NCBI GenBank assembly: GCA_036346355.1
Contig: CM070572.1
Span: forward strand, 7,695,001-7,759,000
Length of the DNA stretch: 64,000 nucleotides
Direction of reading: 5' to 3'
Origin: Rhipidocladum racemiflorum
Lineage: Eukaryota; Streptophyta; Magnoliopsida; Poales; Poaceae
Part shown: positions 55,301 to 64,000 of the stretch, in pieces
Numbering within the stretch: the first letter of the stretch is position 1
How the letters are laid out: every line of letters starts with the position of its first letter
The notes under the pieces: model-generated
Databases searched by the model: none
Told to the model about the DNA's origin: nothing
What the model saw: the letters and a program-made list of their open reading frames with translations, nothing else
Position numbers and translations under genes: made by a program

Positions 55301-56761
55301 ACCTCTTCGCTGTCAGGATGAGGCTGGGGCTCTTCAATGGCAACCCCAAGTACAACCGGTACGGCAACATCGGGCCAGATCAGGTGTGCACACAGGAGCA
55401 CCAAAATCTTGCCCTGGAAGCCGCACAAGATGGTATTGTCTTACTGAAGAACGACGCCAACGCTCTCCCCCTGTCCAAATCGAAAGTCCCATCCATTGCT
55501 GTCATTGGACACAATGCAAATGATGCCACAAGGCTACTTGGAAACTACTTCGGCCCTCCCTGCATATCTGTCACCCCCCTTCAAGCGCTGCAAGGCTACG
55601 TAAAGGACACAAGGTTTGTTGCTGGGTGCAACTCAGCGGCTTGCAATGTGTCGTCGATTGGTCAAGCGGTCCAATTGGCTAGTTCAGTGGACTATGTTGT
55701 CTTGTTCATGGGATTAGATCAAGATCAGGAGAGGGAAGAGGTTGATAGGCTGGAGCTGGGGCTCCCAGGAATGCAGGAGAATCTCGTCAACAGCGTCGCA
55801 AATGCAGCAAAGAAGCCAGTGATCTTGGTGCTGCTTTGCGGTGGCCCGGTGGATGTGACCTTTGCAAAGTATAATCCCAAGATTGGGGCCATCCTGTGGG
55901 CTGGTTACCCAGGTGAAGCTGGGGGGATTGCGATTGCACAAGTCCTCTTCGGAGAGCACAACCCTGGTGAAATTTCTCACTTGCTCTGAATAATTCTTGG
56001 CCATTCTCTCATTAGGCGTGAGCTGTTCTAACTATATTTGAGAATAGTGCAGATGATAACCGAACCATCATTTTAGAAGCTAGAAACCAATTTGACCAGA
56101 AAAGAATACGGTTTCAATTTTTGCAAGGTACCTCAGTTACTGAACTGTTTCATCTTGTCTATCTTCATCAGGTGGAAGGCTGCCAGTGACCTGGTACCCA
56201 AAAGAGTACACAAGTGTGCCCATGACGGATATGCGGATGCGTGCCGACCCATCCACAGGCTATCCTGGACGCACGTACCGGTTCTACCGAGGCAAGACTG
56301 TCTACGAGTTCGGCTACGGTCTCAGCTACTCAAACTACTCTCATCAATTCGTTGCGAAGGGCATAAAGCCACCCTCCATGACCAAGATCGATGCTCTGAA
56401 GGCAATGGAGACGGCTGCCGGCACTGTGAGCTACGACGTAGAAGAGATTGGCTCCGAGACATGCGACAAGCTCAAGTTCCCAGCGCTCGTCAGGGTGCAG
56501 AACCATGGCCCCATGGATGGCAAGCACCCGGTCCTGCTCTTCCTGCGCTGGCCGAACGCGACGGACGGCAGGCCGGCGAGCCAGCTGATCGGCTTCCACA
56601 GCCTGCACCTGAAGGCGATGCAGACGACCCATGTGGAGTTCGAGGTGAGCCCCTGCAAGCACTTCACCAGAGCAACGCAGGATGGCAAGAAGGTGATTGA
56701 TCAAGGGTCGCACTTCATGATGGTTGGCGACGATGAGTTCGAGATGAGCTTCATGGCTTGA
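52355..56761 (+). CDS. beta-D-xylosidase (glycoside hydrolase family 3), 6 exons, 779 aa, secreted
   Basis: Exons are 52355-52771, 53393-53692, 53817-53986, 54172-54269, 55202-55966 and 56172-56761, all GT-AG and in phase, 2340 nt including the stop. The length is typical for plant beta-xylosidases (about 770-780 aa). A signal peptide covers about residues 1-34 (Ala/Leu-rich core, then SDPPFSCG). The GH3 N-domain holds YKWWSEALHGV, NVFRDPRWGRGQETPGEDP, CCKHFTAYDLENW and GIMCSYNRVNG, with the nucleophile Asp in ITSDCDAV (about residue 301). The GH3 C-domain starts near the GIVLLKND segment and includes IAVIGHNAND and GAILWAGYPGEAGG. A fibronectin III-like domain ends the protein. It is expected to release xylose, perhaps also arabinose, from cell-wall xylan in the apoplast. 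Two TE pieces crowd its promoter and intron 4 contains MITEs. Confidence 0.95.
54888..55145. repeat. MITE sequences inside intron 4 of the beta-xylosidase gene
   Basis: Segment 54888-54970 matches the inner arm of the foldback element at 5671-6040 (TGCTTCTAT, AAATCTTGAAAC, GTGGATAAGTAATC, ATCTACCCTT). Next, TTTGGTTTGTTGCCACAACT (about 54970) and the inverted GCTTCAAACCAAA (about 55130-55142) bound a small element rich in TTGCCACACTTTTTTAGCC-type sequence common in grass introns. The arms lie well inside the intron and leave both splice sites intact. No target duplication was fixed. Confidence 0.5.
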
Positions 56762-57399
56762 GCTGGGTTGGAACTGTAACATTGGGGTTGGCCCTTCCGC
56801 CCTAGTGAAGTCATTCTCAGCCAATGCATTTCATTTGCATGCTTGCTTAGGAAATCTGCTTTTTCAGGGAACGAGGTTTTCGGTCATCTATCAAGTGTTA
56901 ATCACCTAGCCTCGTTTCCTAAGAATTCATGTCTAACTTATTTAAACGAGGAAAGGGGTAATTGAAAACAAGATTGCGATTGTTAACGTAAGATGTTCCT
57001 CAATTTCCCCTTGATAATCAAAAAGCGTCTGCTTCTGCTTTGCGTTTTCAATCAAAAGTTCAGAACGAACAAGCAAAGAGCGCAAGAACAATTGCTACCA
57101 TGTACTAGTGTGGAGCAGAGGAAACGAACTAATCATCTACAACACATGCAACGGTGTACCTTTGTTTCGGGATCGGGTCTATCGAAGAATGAAACGACAC
57201 AGGCGTACTTACCAGAACGGGTAGAAACTGTTGGAATTAATTCAGAATTAAGTCTTAGAAGAAGTCAAATGAATGTTGAGCTAATGTATAAGACTTTAGT
57301 ATTATATTTCTTAGCTAGGTGGAATAAAACCAACTTATGAGAGAAGTTCATGCATGAACTATAATATTTTTTTTTAAAGCAGCTAAACTTGAGAATAAT
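56762..57399. other. 3' flank of the beta-xylosidase gene
   Basis: The first part is the presumed 3'UTR. The open frame at 56993-57340 (115 aa) has no family motif. Nothing else is recognised. Confidence 0.4.
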
Positions 57400-57975
57400 T
57401 AGAAGGAGAAAACATGGTTTACAAGATTTTTAAAGAAACCAGATACAAGGTGCAAGAGAATACACCCAACAAGCAAAGGGAGAGGGAGAAGAAGAAAAAA
57501 GGAACAAAAACTTAGAAAAAGGGTATGGTCTTCATTAGAGGCGATGTAGGAGTTTTCTAAGGTCAGACACCTCCGCTAGAGTCCAATTTACTGCCTTGTT
57601 TTTTATTGCCTGAAGAATCTGCTCGTTGGTAGCTTAGCCTCTTTGAAAATTTTTGTTGTTTCGCTCTTTCCACCATTCCCAGCATGTTAGGATGATTAGG
57701 GTTTTAACTTCTTTTCGAAAGCTCGTTTGGCCATTGATGCGTTGTAGATTCCACTGCTCAAGGTGAGTTGATGGCTCCCATTGGTCCGGTCGCAGCGATG
57801 GTAGCTACACCCATCGCGCAATAGATAGCCATAATCGTTGAACCTCAGGGCAATCAATGAATAGGTGGAAAACTGTCTCTAGGCTTCAACAGCACATTTG
57901 ACAAAAATATTGGTTGGGCCATCCCCTAAGCTGTAAACGTTGCGCCGTCCATAGCCGGTTTTGCAAGACTAGATG
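57400..57975 (-). pseudogene. LINE remnant: zf-RVT region and 3' end
   Basis: Read on the minus strand from about 57975, the frames give RLQLRGWPNQYFCQMC, a stop, then ETVFHLFIDCPEVQRLWLSI and TCWEWWKERNNKNF. This order (WTADRLxxRGW, a Cys pair, HLFxxCP, W..I, RNxR.F) is the C-terminal zinc-binding region of plant LINE ORF2 proteins. Stops in the frame show decay. It is the second LINE tail in the window; the other is at 15590-16010. Confidence 0.75.
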
Positions 57976-58405
57976 TACATATGATTGGCTATGCAATGCT
58001 ACGTACACATATGCAGGCGCGGGCATGTTTATCGTGTGACTTGTGACTTACGCGACCGTGTCCGAGACGTGCTAAGCATACTTAATCTTTTATCACGAGT
58101 GCTATTTATGCCACACCACCTTATACCTAGACTGCTGACGTGGCGACATGGACACAGCGAGACGCATGTTCTCGTGCGGTTAGTCCGCTCGTCCACTTTG
58201 CGAGATTCCAAGGGGCGGTTCCTGGAATCGTGGCAGTTTGATCTGCGTAATCGCGAGACGGTTTTGAGTGAACGCGTTTTCTTAAGGGGAAACGTCTCTG
58301 TACATGATAAATGAAGTAACAGAAAACCAATCTCAATCTCCTCGGGTGATCTCTACTTTATTCATGCTTACTACCATCGATCCATTCCATCCCTTCTCTC
58401 ATCGT

Positions 58406-59060
58406 GCAACGGGCGTGAGGGAGAGCAGTGTCTTCGATCCGACATTGACCACTTAACGACCTGCACAGGAGACCGACGATCAGATTTCTAGGAAGCGTCC
58501 TTCCGCAACGAGCATGAAGGAGAGCAGTGTCTCCAATACGACGCCAATCACTTAACGCTAGGGGTGTCAATGGGGACGGGGGGATGGAAACGGGGAAAAT
58601 TATTCCCCCGTCGGGGATGGCGGGGACGGGGACGTGGAATTTTTTCTCCGCGGGGAACCGGTTAGGGATGTGAATTTAGTTTAATCCAATTTAGTTGTTA
58701 GATTGCAAACATATTCTCTAACCCATCATATTCACATTTTCATAAACGGGACAACATAATCTTCAATGAATGCATGCATTCTCTTTTTTCCTTGCCTGTT
58801 GATATGATTTTAGAGTTAAAATGGCTATAAGAGCTCTTCACTTGTGTGAAATTTTCGCAGGGATAGGTCCCCGACGGGGCTCCCATACCCGAACGAGGAT
58901 GGGGACAGGGGGATTTTCTCTCCCGAGATGGGGAATGAGGACGGGAACAGGGAAAAATTTCGGGTCGCAGAGATGGGGACGGGAACGGGAATGCCCCCGT
59001 TGCCACCCCTACTTAATGCCCTATACGGGAGACCGACGATCAGGTTTCTGGGAAGCGTCC
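58406..59060 (+). repeat. two tandem units of about 100 bp, the second split by a hAT MITE
   Basis: Unit 1 (58406-58505) runs GCAACGGGCGTGAGGGAGAG through CACTTAACGACC to GAGACCGACGATCAGATTTC and GGAAGCGTCCTT. Unit 2 starts at 58506 (GCAACGAGCATGAAGGAGAG), is interrupted after CACTTAACGC at 58558, and resumes at 59012 to end with the same GAGACCGACGATCAGGTTTC and GGAAGCGTCCTT blocks. Unit 1 therefore shows the empty insertion site. The stretch 57976-58405 has no recognised gene. Confidence 0.85.
58559..59011. repeat. hAT-type MITE rich in GGGGACGGG, 453 bp
   Basis: The ends are TAGGGGTGTCAATGGGGACGG and CCCCGTTGCCACCCCTA, imperfect inverted repeats of the TAGGGGTGGCAA type. The flanks CTTAACGC (58551-58558) and CTTAATGC (59012-59019) are an 8-bp duplication with one change. 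Both subterminal parts are packed with GGGGACGGG and GGGGATGG words. No coding capacity. Confidence 0.88.
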
Positions 59061-59995
59061 TTTTCGCATGACTGTTCGTCTTCATCTTCGTTCAACACGC
59101 GTTGCTCCTATGCAGTTTTCGTGCTTCGTCATGCCCGTTGTAAGTGCTTTGTGATTAGATCTGATGGAGATGCATGCTGATATGATAGTTGTGTTTACAT
59201 CTATATATATGTTAGGCTATCTAGCATGTGCAGGTGTGCTTTTTTTACTAACATGTTTTATAAATCTGCTGGCTGCTAGTAATCATGTTGTAGACGCAAT
59301 ATTTAACATCCTATTTTTGTTACGTATTTTTAGAATTAAATTAATAATGTGTCATATTAATTTTCCAACAGAAACATCATCATTTTTTTCCCTCTTGTCC
59401 CCCGTTAGATTTGATGGCTGCAAAGCGGAGGCGTGCAAGCCAAACCGCTCATCAACCCGATCCCGCGTTGCTGCCGCGAGGAGGCAACGCTCGATGCGAG
59501 GGGCGTCGGCGAAGCGAACCAACGCGGCCGGCAGGTGGGCCGCGGGGCGGCGGAGCACGACGGCGAGCCGTGTGCGATTACGATTGGCAAGGACGGTCGG
59601 CAGCAACAATGAGCGTTCGAGTAGGGTTCGTGGACGGATGGATTGGACTGACGTACTTTTAGCCGGACGGCCACAGAAAGGTACACCATTATGCTATATT
59701 GCTATGCATTCCACCCACCTTACCTAACCAATAACCCACCGGCAGTCTAGCACTCCACTACGTTAATCTCAAGACAAAAATATGCTGTTCAACTAGGCTC
59801 TTTTTCGTACGAAATAGCTGAGAGGCAAACGTGAGTTATAGCCCCCAGAATAACACATTTGCGCGATCGCTAGTACGTCGACTCGAAATCAATGGGGGAT
59901 GTGTCGGACTGTTCGATGTTCTTTTGTTTTTAAAAAAAAGAAGAAGAAGAAAAATTGGAGTTTGTTGCATGAGCGCCGTGGAAAATCAAGAATGT
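59061..59995. other. unassigned intergenic DNA
   Basis: The frame 59164-59727 runs through AT-rich then GC-rich DNA without a family motif. The GC-rich block 59405-59650 is Arg/Ala-rich in several frames and may be a fragment of an unrecognised element. Confidence 0.35.
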
Positions 59996-60003
59996 TAAAG
60001 TAA

Positions 60004-60391
60004 GAGAAATTTTACGGTGGATTACATAGGTAGTAAATAGTAGTAGTGGTAGAAATCAAATTTAATCATCTATTCCTCAAGAGTATTTTAGGCCTTTTCT
60101 ATTCATTATTAGAGGTATTTTAGATTTTTCCTAATTCATTCACAGTTTTGAACTCACCGAATACCTGATAATTTTTAGAGGCTTCTTATCTATTCATCTG
60201 TCATTCATCAGGATCACAGAATGTGTTTTACTGTAGTGGACAAATAATATTATAGAATTTTTACCCTTATACCTCTTTCTGAATTTTACTATCAATACTA
60301 TAGGTGGTAGTATAATTAGATCTAAATTGATTTCAACCATTATATTAAAAAAAACAGTTTGCATTGATTTTAATCCACTGTAAAATAGCTC
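60004..60391. repeat. hAT-type MITE with GAG..ATTTTAC.GTGGATTA ends
   Basis: The left end GAGAAATTTTACGGTGGATTA is inverted at the right end TAATCCACTGTAAAATAGCTC, with 18 of 21 positions matching. The 8-bp duplication TAAAGTAA flanks it (59996-60003 and 60392-60399). No coding capacity. Confidence 0.8.
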
Positions 60392-60647
60392 TAAAGTAAT
60401 TTTGTAAAAACGCTGTAGTAAAACTACTATCTCGCCGTCCGGCAGCGGGTAGACAATAGACGCAAGCACCTCGTGCGCTCACCCAATCATCATTTTTTTT
60501 TCGTGCAAACTAGTACTAGCTAAAATCCTTCCAAATCCAACCACGTGGTTCGGACAACGTGACTCATGAGGCTAGAGCCTAGAGTTTAACAATTTCGTGG
60601 CAGCTAGTACCCCGCATGTACCAACGCCAACCCAACGAACCAAACTA

Positions 60648-60855
60648 CCCCCTCTTCATAAATAGTGCTGGTTTAGATATCATCTGATCTCTAAAACACA
60701 ATTTTAATTATTAATTTTTATTATAATGTATTTATAAAATTTAATAAAACTATAATTTTACCAAAGTATTTTAAGATAAATCTACTCATATAATTTATAT
60801 ATCTGATTTAAATATTTAAAAAGATACTGACTACACAATAACTGACTGAAAGGAG
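60648..60855. repeat. Stowaway-like MITE (degenerate)
   Basis: The ends CCCCCTCTTCATAAATAGTG and CTGAAAGGAG are flanked by TA (60646-60647 and 60856-60857). The interior is AT-rich with ATTTATAAAATTT-type segments similar to the Stowaway at 9220-9479. Confidence 0.65.
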
Positions 60856-61690
60856 TACTGCTATTACATGGAAGCTCGACCAGGACGGTTACAGTATCAA
60901 AGACATTTTTCACTACTGTAGTAACCCCTGTTCGGCAAGTTGGGAAGATCACCATGTTCTCTTAAAACAGTACCAATACTAACATATCTTAACGCTGAAA
61001 GCCATATTCTTACTGTTCTCTTGTTGATTCAATCAGATAATTGAGAGAGAAAGCCGTCCATTAGCTCAGCGGCAGAGCAAGCCTAACCACTTATAACCTT
61101 AGAAAAGCTATGATTTTATAGCATTTGCAACAATTTAGATGCACTGTACATCTGTAACTCGTCGCTAAGAAGTCCAGGCAGTCACCTACCCTGATCGAGA
61201 GATGGATTCACGTCAGTAGCGGAACTAGAAAATTTTTAATGTGATTCATACTTCACACGCACAACTCTATAGTCTTGTACAAGATTTCATACCATCATAA
61301 ATCCAACATATATATTTAACATGTGCTAAAAGTACAATACAAATAGTTCTAAAGTTTTAAAAATCTCAAACCGCCAAAATCGAAACCAATTCAATCAATA
61401 AATTTAGCCTATTGAAGAGGTGACATTTTGACGTTTCTCAAATTACTAGGAGTGTTGGGGCATACCGAGCACCGCCTGGTTCCGTCTTTGATCCATGATG
61501 TATTAGCTATAAGCAAAAAAAAAAACAAACTAAAACCTAAGCAAACGGATCTAACAAATAAAATGAACACTGAAAAGATTCTCCTTAGATAGACCGCACA
61601 TTTCCGTCGCAAGCGATAGAATGATCATTTCCAGATCACAACACCAAGAAAACTCCACCGTCACAAAACAGCTCAGGTCTTCCCGACAAC
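60856..61690. other. unassigned intergenic DNA left of the Sec14-like gene
   Basis: No gene is seen. A tRNA-like 5' half (GTCCATTAGCTCAGCGGCAGAGC, about 61056-61078) contains an A-box-like sequence but no B box follows, so it is not called as a tRNA. Confidence 0.4.
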
Positions 61691-62267
61691 TCCCCAATAA
61701 TAATCCCTCCCGTTTCCCCTTGTCCCGTGCACCGCCAAGTACGTGGAGTGGGCCCACCCCGTCAGCACCACCGCCCGATAACTCCACGTGGGAGGGTCAA
61801 ACCAATCGGGACCGTCCGATCTCTTCCCTCCCCAAAAGGTCATTCCGCGAAACACATACTAGTTTCCCTTGCCGTCTTCCCCGAGCGAGGAGGGGGAGAA
61901 GGAGAGGGCGGCTCGGACTCGCCTCGCGTGCTCCGCGCATCCTGCCTCGCTGCCTCCCTTCCCCGCCTCGCCGAGGTGAGCGCCAAGAACCAACCCTTGT
62001 TCTTTGCAGCTTCTGCTGTGCGCGGAAGATTAGCTTCGTCTTTAGTAGAGCAACTTTTTCTTAGGAACAACGGAAGATTACTTGTTCCTTTTGGGGTGTG
62101 TTCTTGTTCCCGAACGCTTGGTTGCATGCGCAAGAAAGCTTCCGTTTCGTGAAATATGTTGGGATCTTTTGGTTTGTGTGGTTGTATGCTTGGAGCCAAG
62201 GAAAGGTTGGGATCTGGCATTCGTTCCGCGTCGTTTTGGGATTTGTGGGAGAATCTTGCTGTGTTTT

Positions 62268-62283
62268 GGGGGGGGGGGGGGGG
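62268..62283 (+). repeat. poly-G run of 16
   Basis: A mononucleotide run in the leader intron of the Sec14-like gene. It is likely length-polymorphic and error-prone in assembly. Confidence 0.9.
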
Positions 62284-62764
62284 TGCCATTTCAAGAACAT
62301 AGCTAGGCTTCTTGGTTCATGTAGCCCGTTATTAGCGTAGTGCCAAGCAATAATTTGGGTTTTGCGGTTCTTGGCTCTGTTCATCTACTGCGATTTTGAC
62401 GCAGATTGGAAGGTTCTTTCAGGAATTTGGATGATTCTTGGTAGAGGTTGTGTGGACTCGTGGCTGTCTGTTGAGTCGACACACTGAAATTATTGTTCCG
62501 TGGTTGCTAGTTTTGTTTGCTGGCCGTGGGAAATTGGGCGTCTTGTTTGCTCCTGTGTTGTGCTGGAACCGCGTGGAGGATAACTGGATAACTTGATACT
62601 ATGACTTGAAACGCAAGATCTTGTTGTGGTTGATGTTAGCGTTCTTGCATTTATGATGGTTCAGTTTCTGTCCATTAAAGTTTGATGTATTCTGTGTTGG
62701 TTGTTCTCAGTGTTTTTTCAGGTTGGATTAACTCATTAACGCACAAAATGCTCCGTTTCCCTCC

Positions 62765-62783
62765 CTCTCTCTCTCTCTCTCTC
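62765..62783 (+). repeat. CT dinucleotide microsatellite
   Basis: About 9.5 CT repeats in the leader intron of the Sec14-like gene. Confidence 0.9.
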
Positions 62784-63139
62784 AATTCTCACCACCATCC
62801 AACCATTAGTTTCTCAATGTCTGCGCAAGGCACACGCAGGATCACCTCTTACTGCATGGCCCTTCGAAAAGTTTTTTTAGCTCGCCTCTAAATATGATCT
62901 GCTAGTTTTATCATCGAAAAGACCGCATGGACTGCATATTCTTTTTAGGACCTGTGCTTGATTCAATGAGTTTGCCATTGCTATTGGGGGACCTATGCTT
63001 GATTCAATGAGTTTGCGGTTGCCATTGGGGTGTTAGTTTAGTGTAATTGCAAGCTGTAAATGAATTCACAACGGGCACTTATGTTATGCAGGCCTGATGG
63101 ATTTTTTTACCTTGTGCATCCTGTTGTTTTTCTCAAATA

Positions 63140-63396
63140 TTCCCCGTCCAAGTTTATAGGGCGTATTTTTTGAATGGTTTTGTCCATAAATATAGGGTGT
63201 ATTTTATGTTCCAATGTAAATTATTGTGATATTCCCTTTATACCTCTAATAAATATCTAGATTTACTTGATATTCTCTGCATGCATGCATTGAATATAGT
63301 GCTTAGAGATAATAATTAGGGCTACTCTAGTCATTTTCAATATCTCCTTGGTCTATGTGCGAAGAGAACATGTCCTATAAACTTGGATGGAGGGAG
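63140..63396. repeat. Stowaway MITE in the leader intron of the Sec14-like gene
   Basis: TTCCCCGTCCAAGTTTATAGG and the inverted CCTATAAACTTGGATGGAGGGAG form the ends, flanked by TA (63138-63139 and 63397-63398). The size of 257 bp and the ...GGAGGGAGTA terminus are typical of the group. Confidence 0.85.
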
Positions 63397-63491
63397 TAAT
63401 CTAAATATGGGTATTCTCCTTGATGTAACTCATGTTAAAGTTCTTACAAGCCCTTTGTGTTGTATTATGTAGGAAATAGCAAAAGGGCACT

Positions 63492-64000
63492 ATGAGCTCA
63501 GGGAGCGGTGCAAACAATGGTCATGCGAAAGAAGCAGCATTATATGAGCAGCAGCAGTCCAAGGTAATCCCATATCACCTGGGTCGAGTATTTTGCACTC
63601 GACCACTTGCTGTTCTTTCACATTTTTGTATTCAATTTTGTTAGATTGGTGAAGTTAGAGCTGCCCTAGGACAACTATCAGGAAAATCAGCACTATATTG
63701 CTCAGATGCTTCAATTGCGAGGTACCTGGTAGCAAGGAACTGGGACGTGAAGAAAGCTACAAAAATGCTTAAGAAAACCTTGAAATGGCGTTCAGAGTAT
63801 AAGCCAGATGAGATCCGTTGGGTGAGCCATTCTCACCTTTTGAATTATGAAAACCTATATTGCTTGAAAGAAGTAACACTTCCTGTATCTATGTGGCACA
63901 AATGATTCATCTTATGCCACTGTGGAGCTTCCTGGCATGCTTTGTGAAACAATTGATGCATTATTACTTTTGGTTTGGTGTCATAGTATTTGATAGAAAA
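63492..64000 (+). CDS. Sec14-like (CRAL-TRIO) lipid-transfer protein, N-terminal part only
   Basis: Exon 1 is 63492-63563 (24 codons, starting MSSGSGANNGHAKEAALYEQ) and exon 2 is 63645-63821 (59 codons), both with GT-AG borders. Exon 2 encodes the CRAL-TRIO N-terminal helical region: VRAALGQLSGK, then CSDASIARYLVARNWDVKKA, then MLKKTLKWRSEYKPDEIRW. This pattern (FLRAR.WDV.KA..ML...L.WR....PD.IRW) is that of plant Sec14p-like phosphatidylinositol transfer proteins. The lipid-binding C-terminal domain must follow beyond the right edge; 63822-64000 is intron 2. The start was chosen because the frame is open from this ATG and it follows the UTR acceptor by 19 nt. The ligand cannot be told from this part. 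Confidence 0.9.

Larger units (their letters stand above)
61691..63491 (+). promoter_or_regulatory. promoter region, 5'UTR exon and leader intron of the Sec14-like gene
   Basis: A GC-rich, CT-rich leader typical of grass 5'UTRs ends at a donor CCGAG|GTGAGC (61975/61976). The acceptor TATTATGTAG at 63472 leaves a 19-nt second UTR piece before the ATG at 63492. The leader intron is about 1.5 kb. It contains a run of 16 G (62268-62283), a CT microsatellite (62765-62783) and a Stowaway MITE (63140-63396). The transcription start is not determined. Confidence 0.6.

Noticed and set aside
54970..55989. Open frame of 339 codons starting inside intron 4 of the xylosidase gene
   Set aside because: Its first part is MITE sequence; the true exon starts at 55202 after an acceptor and continues the GH3 protein.
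61053..61078. tRNA-like 5' half (TTAGCTCAGCGGCAGAGC)
   Set aside because: It contains an A-box-like sequence but no anticodon arm, B box or 3' acceptor stem follows. It may be a decayed SINE or chance.
1..64000. CRISPR arrays, operons or phage modules
   Set aside because: The window is plant nuclear DNA. The repeats seen are transposon termini, minisatellites or LTRs, not regularly spaced repeat-spacer arrays.

Overview
This is a window of a plant nuclear genome, almost certainly a grass (Poaceae). The evidence is the spliced genes with GC-rich first exons and GT-AG introns, the dense Tourist, Stowaway and hAT-type MITEs in and beside genes, small Helitrons with a TCTCTACTA start and a CTAG end, and nested copia and gypsy-type LTR elements. 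The species cannot be named from the sequence alone. No CRISPR, operon or prokaryotic feature is present.

Four host genes can be supported, and all were re-assembled here from exons. (1) Minus strand, 8441 to 6379: a five-exon PHP-domain phosphoesterase of 461 aa. (2) Plus strand, 20678 to 29996: a four-exon gene for a 332-aa plant protein that I do not recognise. It carries a degenerate destruction box, a KEN box and a Cys-rich patch, and its third intron is about 8.1 kb and holds a 3.67-kb hAT transposon. (3) Plus strand, 52355 to 56761: a six-exon glycoside hydrolase family 3 beta-D-xylosidase of 779 aa. (4) Plus strand from 63492, running off the right edge: the N-terminus of a Sec14-like (CRAL-TRIO) lipid-transfer protein with a long 5'UTR intron.

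Layout. 1-2434 is the 3' part of a Maximus/SIRE-like copia element, with a palindromic 15-bp motif repeated between pol and the downstream reading frame. 2435-4780 is a G-poor stretch without genes. 5671-6040 is a foldback element. 6379-8441 is the PHP gene, with a MITE just upstream of its start. 8856-10236 is a cluster of MITEs with a nested Helitron. 13985-14840 is a T-rich tandem repeat. 15103-18366 holds MITEs, a LINE remnant, an LTR fragment and a perfect 22-bp hairpin. 18797-19289 is a hAT MITE. 19788-29996 is the gene with the hAT insertion. 30843-31093 is a second Helitron. 31094-36351 is LTR-like and unassigned sequence. 36352-45003 is a decayed copia element interrupted by a 3.46-kb solo LTR. 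47293-50406 is a decayed Ac-like hAT element ending in a tandem triplication. 51713-52198 is a short hAT derivative next to the xylosidase promoter. 57400-59011 holds a LINE remnant and a hAT MITE in a tandem duplication. 60004-60855 holds two more MITEs.

The genes do not form a pathway: they are independent single genes separated by transposon debris. The most informative content is the insertion history, because many elements show target-site duplications that fix their exact ends. I found no convincing evidence of an undescribed multi-gene system. The best candidates for new biology are the unrecognised 332-aa protein, the hairpin at 18313-18366, and the MITEs placed immediately upstream of two genes.
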